From Cyanobacteria bacterium OH_PDB_230 (GTDB lineage Bacteria; Cyanobacteriota; Vampirovibrionia; Gastranaerophilales; Gastranaerophilaceae), in the NCBI GenBank assembly GCA_023421795.1, contig JAEZSO010000002.1, positions 868,001 through 932,000 of the forward strand: DNA of 64,000 nt, given 5' to 3'. The notes below the pieces were generated by a model. The model did not search any database and was not told the DNA's origin. It was given only the letters and a program-made list of their open reading frames with translations. Numbering within the stretch: position 1 is the stretch's first letter; each line of letters starts with the position of its first letter. Of the stretch, positions 17,239 through 25,809 are shown piece by piece. Made by a program: the position numbers and the translations under genes.

Positions 17239-19716
17239 TTATAATATGTCTATGGGATCTATGTCAATTGTCATTTTTATGTCTTCCGGCATGGTTATTT
17301 TTTGAAGAAAAGAACTTATAAAAAAGTGGCCTTTTTTATCCATTTTATTTTTTATAATGATTTGAAATCTGTATTCGTTGTTTATTCTTTCTAAAATACA
17401 AGGAGAAGGCCCTAGGGTTATTAACCTTTCAATTAGTGAATGCTTTTGTATTATAGAATTTAGCCTTAAAGCTATTTCCTGTGCTGACTTTTCCGCTCTG
17501 AAGTTATTTTTTGAAGATATTACGATTTTTATTATTTGGCTAAAGGGTGGATAATCAAACATTTCTCTTGCCACGATTTCTTCTTGGTAAAATTTTGAAT
17601 AATTTTGTTCTCTGGCGTTATCAATGGCATAGAAGTCGGGATTATATGTTTGGAAATATACTTTTCCATTGTTTTTACCTCTGCCGGCTCTACCTGCGAC
17701 TTGTGTAAGCAACTGGAAGCCTCTTTCAGAAGCCCTGTAATCAGGCAAGTTGAAACTGGAGTCTGCGTTAATTACTCCAACCAGGGTTACGTTCTCATTG
17801 TCCAGTCCTTTTGCTATCATTTGGGTTCCTATAAGGATATCGATTTCACCTTGAGAAAATGCATCCAATAATTCAATATGAGCGGTTTTTGTATTTAATA
17901 TATCTGAATCCATCCTTGCTACTTTTGCAGTCGGGAATAATTTTTTAACTATGGATTCAATTCTTTGGGTGCCTATTCCGGAATTTTTTATTCCTGTAAA
18001 ACCGCATTTAGAGCAGCTTGATGGCATTGGCATCTGGTAGTTGCACCAATGACATTTCAATTGATTGTCTTGAGAGTGCCACACCATAGGGATGGCGCAG
18101 TGAGGACATTTTATTACTTCGCCGCATTCATTGCACTGAGATTGAGTGGAAAACCCTCTTCTATTCATAAGAAGCATAGTTTGTTTTTTATTTTTTAAAT
18201 TTTCTTCTATTTCCCTGATGAGTGAGCGCGAAAATATACTTTTATTTTGCTTGAAAAATTCTTCTCTCATATCCACAATGTTCACTCTGGCTAAAGGTGC
18301 ATTGTTGAATCTGTTTTTAAGCTCAATTAGGTTGTTTGAATTCATGGCTTTATAGTATGTAGGAACATCAGGAGTGGCACTTCCAAGGATGATAGAAGCG
18401 TCATGATATATCGCCAATTGTTCCGCTATTGTTTTTGCATTGTATCTGGGGGCTGGCGTTGTTTGCTTATAGGTACTTTCATGTTCCTCATCGATTATAA
18501 TAAGACCAATATTTTGTAATGGCGCAAAAACCGCGGATCGCGCTCCCGCTAATATTTTTATTTCATTGTTTCTGAGTCTTTGCCAGACATCATATCTTTC
18601 CCCGTCTGAAATGCTGCTGTGCCAAATAGCTACTTCTTCTGTGCCGAATCTTCTTGCTAGTCTTGTTGTAAGCTGCGATGCCAAAGCTATTTCAGGAGCC
18701 AAAAACAATACATTTTTTCCCTCGTTTATAACTTTTTGAATAGCGCTGAAGTACACTTCGGTCTTGCCTGAAGCGGTGATTCCGTGAATAAGAATCGGTT
18801 CTTTTTGTTTTTTATCTATTTTTTCTGAAATAATTTTAAAAGCTTCGTTTTGTTCTTCAGTTAATTCCGGGAAATCTTCTTTTGTTTTTATATTTAAAAT
18901 ATTCAAAGGATTACGATATATCTCTTCTTCAATGATTTCAACAAAATCAAGCTCTGCAAGTTTTTTTATTGTCGCTCTTGTTGTTTTTACTTTTTTTTCA
19001 AATTCTATTAGATTAGTCTCACCTGTTTTTTCAAGTTCTTCTAAAAGCCCCAAGTGTCTTTTATGTGCATTTTCTTTTGTTTTGAATCTTATTCTTTTTA
19101 CAAATTGGGTTTTCTGAACTTTGTCATCTAATATATTTTCGACTTCAATCAGTCCAAGTTTTTGCAATTTTCTTATGCTCTTATAGTACTGTGAATAAGG
19201 CAACTTTGCGCTTTTTTGAAGAGAGGAATTAAGAATTTGTTTTTTATCTTTTAACAAGTCAAGGATTTTTAGTTCAAATTTATCTAAGTTCTCTTTTAAA
19301 TCTATTTCCGTTCTTCTGACAATCCTTTTAGACTGTTTTAAGAATTTCATTGGAACAGCGGCTTGAAGAACGGTATTTATATCGCAAGAATAATAACCGG
19401 AAACCCATTCCAGCAGTTTCAGATATTTTAAATTGAAAATTTCTTTTGAATCCAAAACTTCTAATATGCTTTTAGCCTTTATGTTTTCATCCAAATAGTT
19501 GGAAAACCCTACTACGAATGCATTAACCGTTCCTTTTGTTCCAAAAGGGACAAGTATAGGGACCCCTATTTTTACTTCATTTTGTAGCTCTTCCGGAATT
19601 AGATAGCTGAAAGTTCTTGTTCCTAGCTTTGGAGCGTCAACAAGAGTTAGGGCATATTTATAAAATATGCCCGAATCTTGTGAAATATTGTTTTCAACCT
19701 GTTTAGTTTGTTCCAT
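17239..19716 (-). CDS. priA: Primosomal protein N' (replication restart helicase PriA)
   Basis: An 825-residue 3'-5' DNA helicase that reloads the replisome at stalled forks. The N-terminal DNA-binding region is followed by Walker A GITASGKTEVYF, the DEEH box, and the zinc-binding insertion with paired cysteines (CNECGE, CPHC, CHWC, CSKCG). TQVAGRAGRG is the helicase motif VI. Length is within the family range (about 730-830). Its ATG overlaps the stop of the upstream PC4-like gene by one base (TAATG), indicating translational coupling. Confidence 0.95.
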   Translation of the reverse strand: MEQTKQVENNISQDSGIFYKYALTLVDAPKLGTRTFSYLIPEELQNEVKIGVPILVPFGTKGTVNAFVVGFSNYLDENIKAKSILEVLDSKEIFNLKYLKLLEWVSGYYSCDINTVLQAAVPMKFLKQSKRIVRRTEIDLKENLDKFELKILDLLKDKKQILNSSLQKSAKLPYSQYYKSIRKLQKLGLIEVENILDDKVQKTQFVKRIRFKTKENAHKRHLGLLEELEKTGETNLIEFEKKVKTTRATIKKLAELDFVEIIEEEIYRNPLNILNIKTKEDFPELTEEQNEAFKIISEKIDKKQKEPILIHGITASGKTEVYFSAIQKVINEGKNVLFLAPEIALASQLTTRLARRFGTEEVAIWHSSISDGERYDVWQRLRNNEIKILAGARSAVFAPLQNIGLIIIDEEHESTYKQTTPAPRYNAKTIAEQLAIYHDASIILGSATPDVPTYYKAMNSNNLIELKNRFNNAPLARVNIVDMREEFFKQNKSIFSRSLIREIEENLKNKKQTMLLMNRRGFSTQSQCNECGEVIKCPHCAIPMVWHSQDNQLKCHWCNYQMPMPSSCSKCGFTGIKNSGIGTQRIESIVKKLFPTAKVARMDSDILNTKTAHIELLDAFSQGEIDILIGTQMIAKGLDNENVTLVGVINADSSFNLPDYRASERGFQLLTQVAGRAGRGKNNGKVYFQTYNPDFYAIDNAREQNYSKFYQEEIVAREMFDYPPFSQIIKIVISSKNNFRAEKSAQEIALRLNSIIQKHSLIERLITLGPSPCILERINNEYRFQIIIKNKMDKKGHFFISSFLQKITMPEDIKMTIDIDPIDIL

Positions 19717-19961
19717 TATTCTTCTTCTGCAGGAGTCATTAATTCTTGCATTGCTTCGTCAATAGAGTCTTTTAGAAGTTCGAGATTTTCAGGGGCAACA
19801 GTAACGCCTTTTTTTGTAGGGTTCCAGTTGATTCCGTCATCTGTTGTATAGAATATTCTTAAATCAAGGTAGCTTTTTCCTTTGTAAGAATTTATTGCTA
19901 TTTGTAATTGTTCTGTTGCGCTTCTTGGAATAGTTGCCAAGATCTTTGGTTCGTTTGCCAT
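19716..19961 (-). CDS. PC4/YdbC-like single-stranded DNA-binding protein
   Basis: An 81-residue protein resembling the transcriptional coactivator p15 (PC4) fold: short beta strands with YLDLRIFYTTDDGINWNPTKKGV, then an alpha helix (NLELLKDSIDEAMQEL). PC4-like proteins bind single-stranded DNA as dimers and in bacteria are linked to replication, repair or transcription. It directly precedes priA with a one-base overlap, so a role at forks is plausible but inferred. No catalytic residues are expected. Confidence 0.75.
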   Translation of the reverse strand: MANEPKILATIPRSATEQLQIAINSYKGKSYLDLRIFYTTDDGINWNPTKKGVTVAPENLELLKDSIDEAMQELMTPAEEE

Positions 19962-19980
19962 CTTGTTCTCCTCTGTAGAT

Positions 19981-22263
19981 TTAATGTAGATTTAAAGTCT
20001 TTTTGTAATTAGGGATTACAAAAGCCTCATTGTTTGCATCTTTGTCTGTGAATTTTTGGTAATATTCTAAAGATGTTTCTTTTGCATTATTGTAATAATC
20101 TTTTGCAATTAATGCAATATATTTATCATTTAATTCGCCTGAATAATGACCTAACGACTGAGCATATTTAAGAATATCCTCCTTGTTGTTGCCGGCGCCG
20201 TAGGCTTTTGTTTTGGCATCGGTACCAGACGGTCTTATTTCGATAAATTTGTCATCAAATTCAAGATAGGTGCCATCTCCTACAAATTTGATGTCTTTCA
20301 TGTTTTCAAAAGATAAATCCTTGAAAATATCAGAAAAAATTTCTTTAACGTTTTCAAGCGTTATTTTACCTTCTTGTTTTGCGATTGCTAAAGTAAGGAA
20401 GAAAAGGTCATTTTTTGTTCTTTTTTCTTCGCCTTCTGTTTTCGCTTTGGTAAGTTTTTCGATATTAGGTTCGGATTCATTGTAATATGAAATATCTTCT
20501 CTTATGTCGTATCTTCCGATAATTTTGTTTTTATCAAAAAGTTCTAAGAGAGCTTTTGATAAGGTTTTCTTTTCTTTTTCCAAAGTGCAAGCAAGGATAG
20601 AAGCTATGATTATGGCTTCTGTAGCACTTTTTTCTCTCATTGCTATGGCTATTCTGCCTGCTTTTGACTTTATTAGTTCTTCTGAACCTATAATCATCCC
20701 GCCGGATTCTTCTCCCGCGAAAATAACTCTTGGATCTACCCCAAGGTTAACGTCTTTTCCAAAGACATCGGTTATTACCACTTCTTTGTCGGGATTTTCT
20801 ATAATTTGTTTTTCAACTTTTTTCATTATATTTGCTATTTCTTTGAAACCGACAGGGACATTGACAACTTTGACGTTGTTAGCGTTTGCCCATTCATCCC
20901 AGGACATAGCAGATGCCGTAGTTTTAATTATAAATCTTGGGTGTTTGTCCCATTGGCCGTTTTCTTTTAGTTGCTTTGCCCAAAAGTCCATCAGCAACAA
21001 GAAAGACTGATTTGCTGTCAAAATGCTTAGAACCCTGTTTTGATCAAGTTCAACATAATCTATTCCTGCTTTATTAAGGTCCTCTATATTCGCCTTATCT
21101 TCAATTTGCGTTACAGTTAACCTGTCATGGTCAGGATCTGTTATTAAAACAATTGTTGATGTTGGATAACCTTTTAATTTTTCACCATAGTGTAAAGTTT
21201 CAATGACGGGGAAGAAAGGTTTGCCGTCAGGTTTTTTGGAGATCACGGTTGCATCTACTGAATAATCATAGAAGCATTTTTTACCGGTTTTTGGATCGCA
21301 ATCTATTTTTCCAATCCCATGGAAAAATGGGTCTTCTTCCTTATTAAACCAATCATAATTGTTATCGATTTCCAATTCTTTTAGAAGCTTGCTTAAAGTC
21401 CTGTACGCAGAACCGCCTACGTTTTCTATTACAATTTTGTTCTGGGCATTTTTGATACAAGTCCTGTTTACATCGCTTGCCACGCCATTTTTCAGATACT
21501 CTTTATATAATTCTATTCCGTCATCTATTGACTCCATATAGCTTTCATTTATCAACGGATCGTTGTCGGCAGCAAGTTTAATATCGTATGTTCCTTCTTT
21601 TTCAACGATGTCAAAAATTTCTCTTATTTTATCTACAAATTCCATAGATTCTTCCGGTAAATACTGGCTGCCCTGGGAATTTAAATCTTTAGTTGCATTT
21701 TTCACGCTGATTCCGTGGCTAGAAGTAATATACTCTCCCCCAAGAAGATCTAACTTAAACGCCAAAAAGGATGCCATCCAAATAGGCATAGATTTTCTAC
21801 CTGCTGCAGTAAGTGTTTCAATACCCTGAGCTGCTTGGATTCTCGCGATAATATTCAAAAATATTAATGAATTGTACCTTACTTCTCTTCCTACTATTTT
21901 TAAAAGTTTGGAGTTTGGATATTTTTCTTTTGCAACCAATGCTTTTGCATATGTGGCAAGCATTATTCCTATAGAATTTATAGGAAACCTTACGTCTTCA
22001 GGATATAAAGTATTTTGAGGACCTCTAATTCCTGCGGTAGAAACAGCGGCTTCTTTTGCGTAATTCTCAAGCCAGTTTCTAAGGTTTAAACCTTCCGGGT
22101 TGGTTTCTTCGTTATATGGTGCAAGATGTTCTTTTTTTAAGGTGAAAACGAATTCGTTAAAATTAGTTGTATCTAATAATTTTGTATTTTTTACATGATC
22201 AGGAGTATATTCTTTAATCATTTCAAATAATTCTTGTTCAAGGTTTTCGTTATAAAGTTTCAT
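19981..22263 (-). CDS. Long alpha-D-phosphohexomutase (phosphoglucomutase/phosphomannomutase family)
   Basis: A 760-residue phosphohexomutase, which would interconvert hexose 1- and 6-phosphates. Four family sites are seen in order: VSTAGIRG (74-81), the phosphoserine loop TSSHG (180-184, Ser182), the magnesium loop DPDHDR, the sugar-recognition GEESGG, and the phosphate-binding RPSGTDAKTK near the C-terminus. The usual loop is TASHNP, so Asn-Pro is replaced here by Gly-Ile. Length is 150-300 residues above the norm. It is separated from the upstream 100-residue gene by a terminator. Substrate cannot be fixed. Confidence 0.85.
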   Translation of the reverse strand: MKLYNENLEQELFEMIKEYTPDHVKNTKLLDTTNFNEFVFTLKKEHLAPYNEETNPEGLNLRNWLENYAKEAAVSTAGIRGPQNTLYPEDVRFPINSIGIMLATYAKALVAKEKYPNSKLLKIVGREVRYNSLIFLNIIARIQAAQGIETLTAAGRKSMPIWMASFLAFKLDLLGGEYITSSHGISVKNATKDLNSQGSQYLPEESMEFVDKIREIFDIVEKEGTYDIKLAADNDPLINESYMESIDDGIELYKEYLKNGVASDVNRTCIKNAQNKIVIENVGGSAYRTLSKLLKELEIDNNYDWFNKEEDPFFHGIGKIDCDPKTGKKCFYDYSVDATVISKKPDGKPFFPVIETLHYGEKLKGYPTSTIVLITDPDHDRLTVTQIEDKANIEDLNKAGIDYVELDQNRVLSILTANQSFLLLMDFWAKQLKENGQWDKHPRFIIKTTASAMSWDEWANANNVKVVNVPVGFKEIANIMKKVEKQIIENPDKEVVITDVFGKDVNLGVDPRVIFAGEESGGMIIGSEELIKSKAGRIAIAMREKSATEAIIIASILACTLEKEKKTLSKALLELFDKNKIIGRYDIREDISYYNESEPNIEKLTKAKTEGEEKRTKNDLFFLTLAIAKQEGKITLENVKEIFSDIFKDLSFENMKDIKFVGDGTYLEFDDKFIEIRPSGTDAKTKAYGAGNNKEDILKYAQSLGHYSGELNDKYIALIAKDYYNNAKETSLEYYQKFTDKDANNEAFVIPNYKKTLNLH

Positions 22264-22316
22264 GCTTCTTCCTATTTATTTCACACTGGTCAATTATAAC
22301 ATAATAAAAAATACAA

Positions 22317-22354
22317 AAAAAATCCTCAAAGTCATCGAAGATTGAGGATTTTTT
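22317..22354 (-). terminator. Intrinsic terminator of the 100-residue hypothetical
   Basis: A perfect 13-bp stem, AAAAAATCCTCAA (22317-22329) with TTGAGGATTTTTT (22342-22354), is followed leftward by U-rich sequence. It lies 24 bases after the hypothetical's stop and upstream of the phosphohexomutase. Confidence 0.75.
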
Positions 22355-22378
22355 ATTAAAATAATAAATATTTTTTTA

Positions 22379-22681
22379 CTAACATAAAAGACTTTTAGTA
22401 CAATCCGGAGGCAGAGAACTTGTTTTTGTCTTTAGTCTCTCAAATATTGACAATGGCGGTTCTACGTTGTTTTGCATTAAATAAGCGTTGTATTTTTCTT
22501 TAGCCTTATTGTAATTTCTAGCCATTAAATCGTGGTCTAATAAGCCAGTACTTATTCCATTTTCTTTGCAAAAATCATTAAATGATAGTATGCCTGGTGG
22601 AAGTTCAGGTTCCTTAAGTAATTTTATGCCGTCTTTGTTATTCAAGGCGACAATAGAATGATTAAAATCTACTTTTCCCAT
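22379..22681 (-). CDS. Hypothetical protein, 100 aa
   Basis: A soluble 100-residue protein with no family I recognise. It has a short helix-rich core (FNDFCKENGIS and YNKAKEKYNAYLM) and ends in CTKSLLC, giving three cysteines of which one is C-terminal. It sits between the ileS terminator upstream and its own terminator downstream, so it is a single-gene unit. AAAGGA-type ribosome signal precedes the ATG. Likely real because of start, terminator and codon use, but of unknown function. Confidence 0.55.
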   Translation of the reverse strand: MGKVDFNHSIVALNNKDGIKLLKEPELPPGILSFNDFCKENGISTGLLDHDLMARNYNKAKEKYNAYLMQNNVEPPLSIFERLKTKTSSLPPDCTKSLLC

Positions 22682-22771
22682 ATTAATATCCTTTCTTTTG
22701 TTTATACAAATATAAAGATATTTTTTTGGCCTAAATTGACTAAATTTTTTTAAATATTATATCTTCGTTAC

Positions 22772-22803
22772 AAAAAAGCCCTGATATAAAACAGGGCTTT
22801 TTT
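22772..22803 (-). terminator. Intrinsic terminator of ileS
   Basis: A 12-bp perfect stem AAAAAAGCCCTG (22772-22783) / CAGGGCTTTTTT (22792-22803) with an 8-base loop lies just after the ileS stop. A and T runs on both sides mean it could act in either direction. Confidence 0.8.
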
Positions 22804-22818
22804 TGAAGTTATTTTTGA

Positions 22819-25650
22819 TTATTCGCTTATCGCATCGTAGCATTCTTGGCAAATAGTAGCGTGTCCTGATACTGTTCCTAGTTCTCTATATTTCCAGCAT
22901 CTTTCACATTTTTCACCAAGAGCTTTTGTTACATAAATTGTGTAATTTTCTTCAGTGTAGTCTCTTAATGTTCCTTCTGGTTTTTCTTCCGTAAGAATTG
23001 CTTGAGAGGTTATAAAGATATTACATAATTCATTTTCATATTTTTTAAGAAGTTCAGAGTTATCTGATTTTACCCAAACAGCTACTTCAAGAGAGCTTCC
23101 GATTTGCTTGTCGGCTCTTAAAGGTTCGATTGCTTTTGTTGTGATTTCTCTTAATTTCAATATCTGTGTAAATTCAGCCTCGACTTCTTCATTGTTCCAC
23201 TCTTCCTTGTATTTTGGCCAATCTGAAAGAAGGATACTTTCTAAGCCGCCTTTTTGAGATTCAGGAGTGCTTGTCCAAATATCTTCAGCTTGATGAGGCA
23301 TAACAGGAACAAGAATTCTTGTTAAGGCTTGAGAGATTTCGTAAAGGACTGTTTGGCAAGCTCTTCTTGAAACTGATTTTTTACCTTGTGTGTAAAGTCT
23401 GTCTTTAACAATATCAAGGTAGAATGAACTCAAGTCTACAGCCGCAAAGTTCTGTAAGTATTGGAAGTACTTGTAGAATTCATAGTTATCAAAAGCTTCA
23501 GTTACATTTTTAATAAGAGCATTTAATTTGTGCAATGCAAACTTATCGATATTTTTTAATTCATCATATTGGACGTAATCTTTAGCCGGGTCAAAATCAT
23601 AAATATTGCCAAGCAAGAATCTTGCGGTGTTTCTTATCTTTTTAAAGATTTCAACAAGTTGCTTGATTATTGTATCGCCGATTTTGATGTCGTTTCTGTA
23701 ATCGACTGATGCAGCCCAAAGTCTTAATACATCAGCGCCATAGATTTTGATTATTTCCTGAGGACGAGTTACGTTGCCTAATGACTTACTCATTTTTCTG
23801 CCATCACCGTCAAGAACAAATCCGTGGGTCAGAACTGATTTATATGGAGCTTTTCCTGTTGTCGCAACAGAAGTCAACAGTGAAGACTGGAACCAGCCTC
23901 TATGTTGGTCTGAACCTTCTAAATATAGTTCAACAGGGAGTTCGCCGAGTTCTTCTGTTCTTTTTGCAACTACTGCTCTATGCGTACAGCCTGAATCGAA
24001 CCAAACATCCATAATGTCTGTTTCTTTTTTGATTTTTTCGCTGCTGCATTTAGGGCACTTGTAGCCTTCGGGTAGAATTTCTTTAGCTGAGTATTTTACC
24101 CAAGCGTCAGAACTTTCTTTTTCAAAAAGGTTGGCTACGGATGAGATGGTTTCTTTGTTAACGATGACTTCTCCGCAGTCTTCGCAGTAGAACACAGGGA
24201 TTGGTACACCCCAGGCTCTTTGTCTTGAAATACACCAGTCAGAGCGTCCTTCAACCATGTTTGTAATTCTTGATTCGCCTGCTGCAGGTATCCAGTTAAC
24301 TTTTTTGATTTCTTCAAGAGTTTGAGCTCTGAATTTATCAACTTTAACAAACCACTGTGCTGTAGCTCTGTACATAACAGGGTTTTTACATCTCCAGCAA
24401 TGTGGATAACTGTGAGAAATATCGTGTTTTTCAATTAATGCATTTTTAGCTTCTAATTTTTCTATAACAATTTTGTTGCCTTTAAAATAAGGAACGCCTG
24501 TTAAATCTTCATCTTTGAAGTCAGCGCTTTCTTCCCAAACACCTTTTTCATTTAAAGGTGATAGTGTTTTAATGTTGTATTTTTGGCAAACTTCCCAGTC
24601 TTCCAAACCATGCCCGGGAGCTGTATGAACGCATCCTGTACCGGCATCTAGGGTAACGTGCTCACCTAAGATAATCGGGCTTTTTCTTTCATACAGAGGA
24701 TGATTTGTTTTTAAAAGTTCAAGGTCACTTCCTGAAGCATTTCCTAAAGCTTTAACATCAGCCTCATTCCATTTGGCCTCAGTTACGAAAGAGCTTAGAA
24801 GATCTGTTGCTACAACGTAGTTATCTCCTTGATATTCAAATATTGTGTAGTCTAATTTTGCATTTAAACAGATTGCAAGGTTGGATGGAATTGTCCAAGG
24901 GGTTGTTGTCCAGATGACCGCGTATAAATCTTTTTCGCTTTTAATATTTGCTTTTTCATATGCTTTTTGGGCATCTTCCATATCAAATTTAAATCTTACA
25001 TAGATACTTGTTGAAGTGTGGTCTGCATATTCTACTTCAGCTTCAGCTAAAGCTGTTTCGCAAGATGCACACCAATATACTGGTTTTAAGCCTTTTTCAA
25101 CGTATCCTTTTTCGTACATTTCGCCAAACACCCTGATTTGTTCAGCTTCAAATTCAGGAGCGATAGTCAAATAAGGGTGCTCCCAATTGCCCCAGACACC
25201 AAGTCTTTTAAACTCAGATTCTTGACCTTTTAAGTTGCTTAAAGCGAATTCTCTGCATTTTGCTCTAAGTTCAACAGGAGTTATAGCTTCTCTTCCGCCT
25301 TTTATAGTCTTGACTACGGCGTTCTCTATAGGAAGACCATGGGCGTCATATCCGGGAACGTATGGTGAATAGAATCCGGCTTGAGATTTATATTTTATTA
25401 AAATGTCTTTTAAAATCTTGTTTAAAGCGGTTCCGATGTGGATTTTGTCGGAACTTAAATATGGAGGGCCATCGTGGAGAATGAATTTATTTGTTTTATC
25501 TCTTTGTGCAATATTTTTTTCGTAAATATTATTTTCTTCCCAAAATTTTTGGGTGTTAACTTCTTTTTGTGCAGCATTTGCTCTCATCTCAAGCGTTGTT
25601 TGAGGTAAGTTCAACGAATCTTTGTACTCTAATTGTTTGCTCTCAGACAT
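22819..25650 (-). CDS. ileS: Isoleucyl-tRNA synthetase
   Basis: A 943-residue class I synthetase charging tRNA-Ile. Visible are the N-terminal DGPPY segment with HIGT in place of HIGH, the editing CP1 domain (TTPWTIPSN, GTGCVHTAPGHG), GRKMSKSLGN as KMSKS loop, and a C-terminal zinc knuckle CERCWKYRE with a second CQECY pair. The peptide between DGPPY and the HIGT motif is one residue longer than in the E. coli enzyme as I recall it. Length is typical for the bacterial form. A terminator follows at 22772. Confidence 0.96.
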   Translation of the reverse strand: MSESKQLEYKDSLNLPQTTLEMRANAAQKEVNTQKFWEENNIYEKNIAQRDKTNKFILHDGPPYLSSDKIHIGTALNKILKDILIKYKSQAGFYSPYVPGYDAHGLPIENAVVKTIKGGREAITPVELRAKCREFALSNLKGQESEFKRLGVWGNWEHPYLTIAPEFEAEQIRVFGEMYEKGYVEKGLKPVYWCASCETALAEAEVEYADHTSTSIYVRFKFDMEDAQKAYEKANIKSEKDLYAVIWTTTPWTIPSNLAICLNAKLDYTIFEYQGDNYVVATDLLSSFVTEAKWNEADVKALGNASGSDLELLKTNHPLYERKSPIILGEHVTLDAGTGCVHTAPGHGLEDWEVCQKYNIKTLSPLNEKGVWEESADFKDEDLTGVPYFKGNKIVIEKLEAKNALIEKHDISHSYPHCWRCKNPVMYRATAQWFVKVDKFRAQTLEEIKKVNWIPAAGESRITNMVEGRSDWCISRQRAWGVPIPVFYCEDCGEVIVNKETISSVANLFEKESSDAWVKYSAKEILPEGYKCPKCSSEKIKKETDIMDVWFDSGCTHRAVVAKRTEELGELPVELYLEGSDQHRGWFQSSLLTSVATTGKAPYKSVLTHGFVLDGDGRKMSKSLGNVTRPQEIIKIYGADVLRLWAASVDYRNDIKIGDTIIKQLVEIFKKIRNTARFLLGNIYDFDPAKDYVQYDELKNIDKFALHKLNALIKNVTEAFDNYEFYKYFQYLQNFAAVDLSSFYLDIVKDRLYTQGKKSVSRRACQTVLYEISQALTRILVPVMPHQAEDIWTSTPESQKGGLESILLSDWPKYKEEWNNEEVEAEFTQILKLREITTKAIEPLRADKQIGSSLEVAVWVKSDNSELLKKYENELCNIFITSQAILTEEKPEGTLRDYTEENYTIYVTKALGEKCERCWKYRELGTVSGHATICQECYDAISE

Positions 25651-25809
25651 TATTTTCCCTCGTAATTTTTCTATTCTTATATATTCAATATTTTAGTACA
25701 AAAATGAAGTTATGAATAATTTTAAACTTTTTAACAGAAAATCTTAAAAATTGGCAAAAAAAATATATAACAGGACTTATAACTATATCTACAGAAGAGA
25801 GATGTTAAA

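Noticed and set aside
20504..21010. 168-codon plus-strand open frame inside the phosphohexomutase gene
   Set aside because: Antisense shadow of a gene with clear catalytic motifs; Ser/Phe/Leu-rich as expected for a complement of Lys/Glu codons.
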